A stretch of 5,399 nt of DNA, taken from assembly GCA_030602935.1 (NCBI GenBank), contig JAUVYU010000071.1, positions 1 through 5,399 of the forward strand, written 5' to 3'. Below, piece after piece: positions 4,700 through 5,399 of the stretch; position 1 is the stretch's first letter, and every line of letters starts with the position of its first letter. The DNA comes from Candidatus Bathyarchaeota archaeon (GTDB lineage: Archaea > Thermoproteota > Bathyarchaeia > TCS64). The notes below the pieces were generated by a model. The model was not told the origin of the DNA, did not search any database, and worked only from the letters and a program-made list of their open reading frames with translations. A program made the position numbers and the translations under genes.

Positions 4700-5399
4700 A
4701 TGAACAGACGTCATATACTGGCATTACTTTTTATAGCCACTAATATATTCATGATTCCACTGACTTTTGCTTCAGATAGAATCTACGAGGGGACGGTGGT
4801 TGAGATCGATCCGGGCAACAGCCATCCCGTGAAGATAACATACTACTACTCCCGCAGGCGGAACATGACAATTAGAGCCCTTCTCTGCGACCAGCTACGT
4901 CTGGACGACGTTAGCGTCGGGATGGCCGTGAAGTGGACCAGCGACGAGATGGGCCAGGCCGTCATCGTGGGGCCCATCCCGAAGAGACCGCACATAGAGC
5001 AGCCACCATCAATGCCAGAGCCAAACCAGATCACCAAGGTCACAGTGACCGTCGAGAATGATATAGGCGAGACCCTCACCTTTTCGCTGGATGAGGGAGA
5101 CTGGAACATGGATAACGAGCTTCTGCAGATAAGCTCATTTCACAACGTCTCAGCGCTCCTCCCCCGGACTCTCCCCGAGAAGACCGTGATGTTCATAACC
5201 CACATCTCCTCGGACTCTCTGCAGACATTCGAGCCTTACATGGGCGAGTCGGAGTTCAGGATCTGGAGGTGGAACTACGTCTTCCCGGACTTCCCGATAT
5301 GGGGTGACTACTTCAACTACCAGACATCCGACCCAGAGGTGACCCGCAAGCTAGGAGAGTTCAAGGAGCTGGGCTTCCGCAACATCCTCTACGTCGACC
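4700..5399 (+). CDS. Exported protein of unknown function, 3' end missing
   Basis: From the ATG at 4700 the frame stays open to the window end, giving 233 codons with no stop. Residues 1-24 form a signal peptide: a basic start (MNRRH), a hydrophobic stretch (6-23) and a likely cut after TFA (22-24). Residues about 27-93 look like a small beta domain (EGTVVEIDPGNS to AVIVGPI). A Pro-rich linker (94-109) leads to a second beta-rich region (111-200), with an aromatic cluster at 189-207 (WRWNYVFPDFPIWGDYFNY). The last residues, TRKLGEFKELGFRNILYVD (215-233), resemble the first helix and strand of an alpha/beta barrel as seen in many glycosidases; this is inference from a few residues. Potential N-glycosylation sequons are N55-M-T and N149-V-S. 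I do not recognise the family. An extracellular carbohydrate-related role is possible but unproven. Apart from the signal region, its codon use resembles the GC-rich chromosomal genes. Confidence 0.8.
   Translation, partial: MNRRHILALLFIATNIFMIPLTFASDRIYEGTVVEIDPGNSHPVKITYYYSRRRNMTIRALLCDQLRLDDVSVGMAVKWTSDEMGQAVIVGPIPKRPHIEQPPSMPEPNQITKVTVTVENDIGETLTFSLDEGDWNMDNELLQISSFHNVSALLPRTLPEKTVMFITHISSDSLQTFEPYMGESEFRIWRWNYVFPDFPIWGDYFNYQTSDPEVTRKLGEFKELGFRNILYVD

Noticed and set aside
4846..5109. Minus-strand frame opposite the exported-protein gene
   Set aside because: Ser-rich translation without motifs; the plus strand has a signal peptide and stays open for 233 codons.

Overview
The window looks archaeal. 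Its genes are preceded by TATA/box-A elements rather than bacterial -35/-10 promoters, and three start codons sit about 26-30 nt downstream of such a box, as expected for leaderless or nearly leaderless mRNAs. Starts are ATG, GTG or TTG. Arg codons are often AGG/AGA, and the coding DNA is GC-rich while the spacers are very AT-rich. The lineage cannot be fixed from the sequence alone.

Left part (1-2023): probable edge of an integrated element. It holds a ribbon-helix-helix (RHH) DNA-binding protein cut by the window start (minus strand), an AT-rich small winged-helix protein (plus), and an intact 455-residue tyrosine recombinase (minus). The RHH and winged-helix genes diverge from a short spacer that carries repeated TTTACTG/CAGTAAA arms around a TATA box, the layout of an autoregulated operator. 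The winged-helix and integrase genes converge on a hairpin with a T-tract that also contains the integrase stop codon. No tRNA gene or att repeat is visible, so the element boundary is not defined.

Middle (2024-4285): chromosomal-looking genes. A complete Amidohydrolase_3 (YtcJ-like) metal-dependent hydrolase diverges from the integrase and converges, with 3 nt between stop codons, on a gamma-glutamylcyclotransferase-like (GGCT/AIG2) protein. Both look catalytically intact.

Right part (4286-5399): about 410 nt of very AT-rich DNA without a supportable gene, then the 5' part of a gene for an exported protein. That protein has a signal peptide, two predicted beta-rich regions and the start of what may be an alpha/beta-barrel domain; it runs off the window end.

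I see no convincing new multi-gene system. The points most worth a second look are the recombinase lacking the expected first catalytic arginine, its long C-terminal coiled coil, the RHH operator, the unclear start of the winged-helix gene, and the unassigned exported protein.
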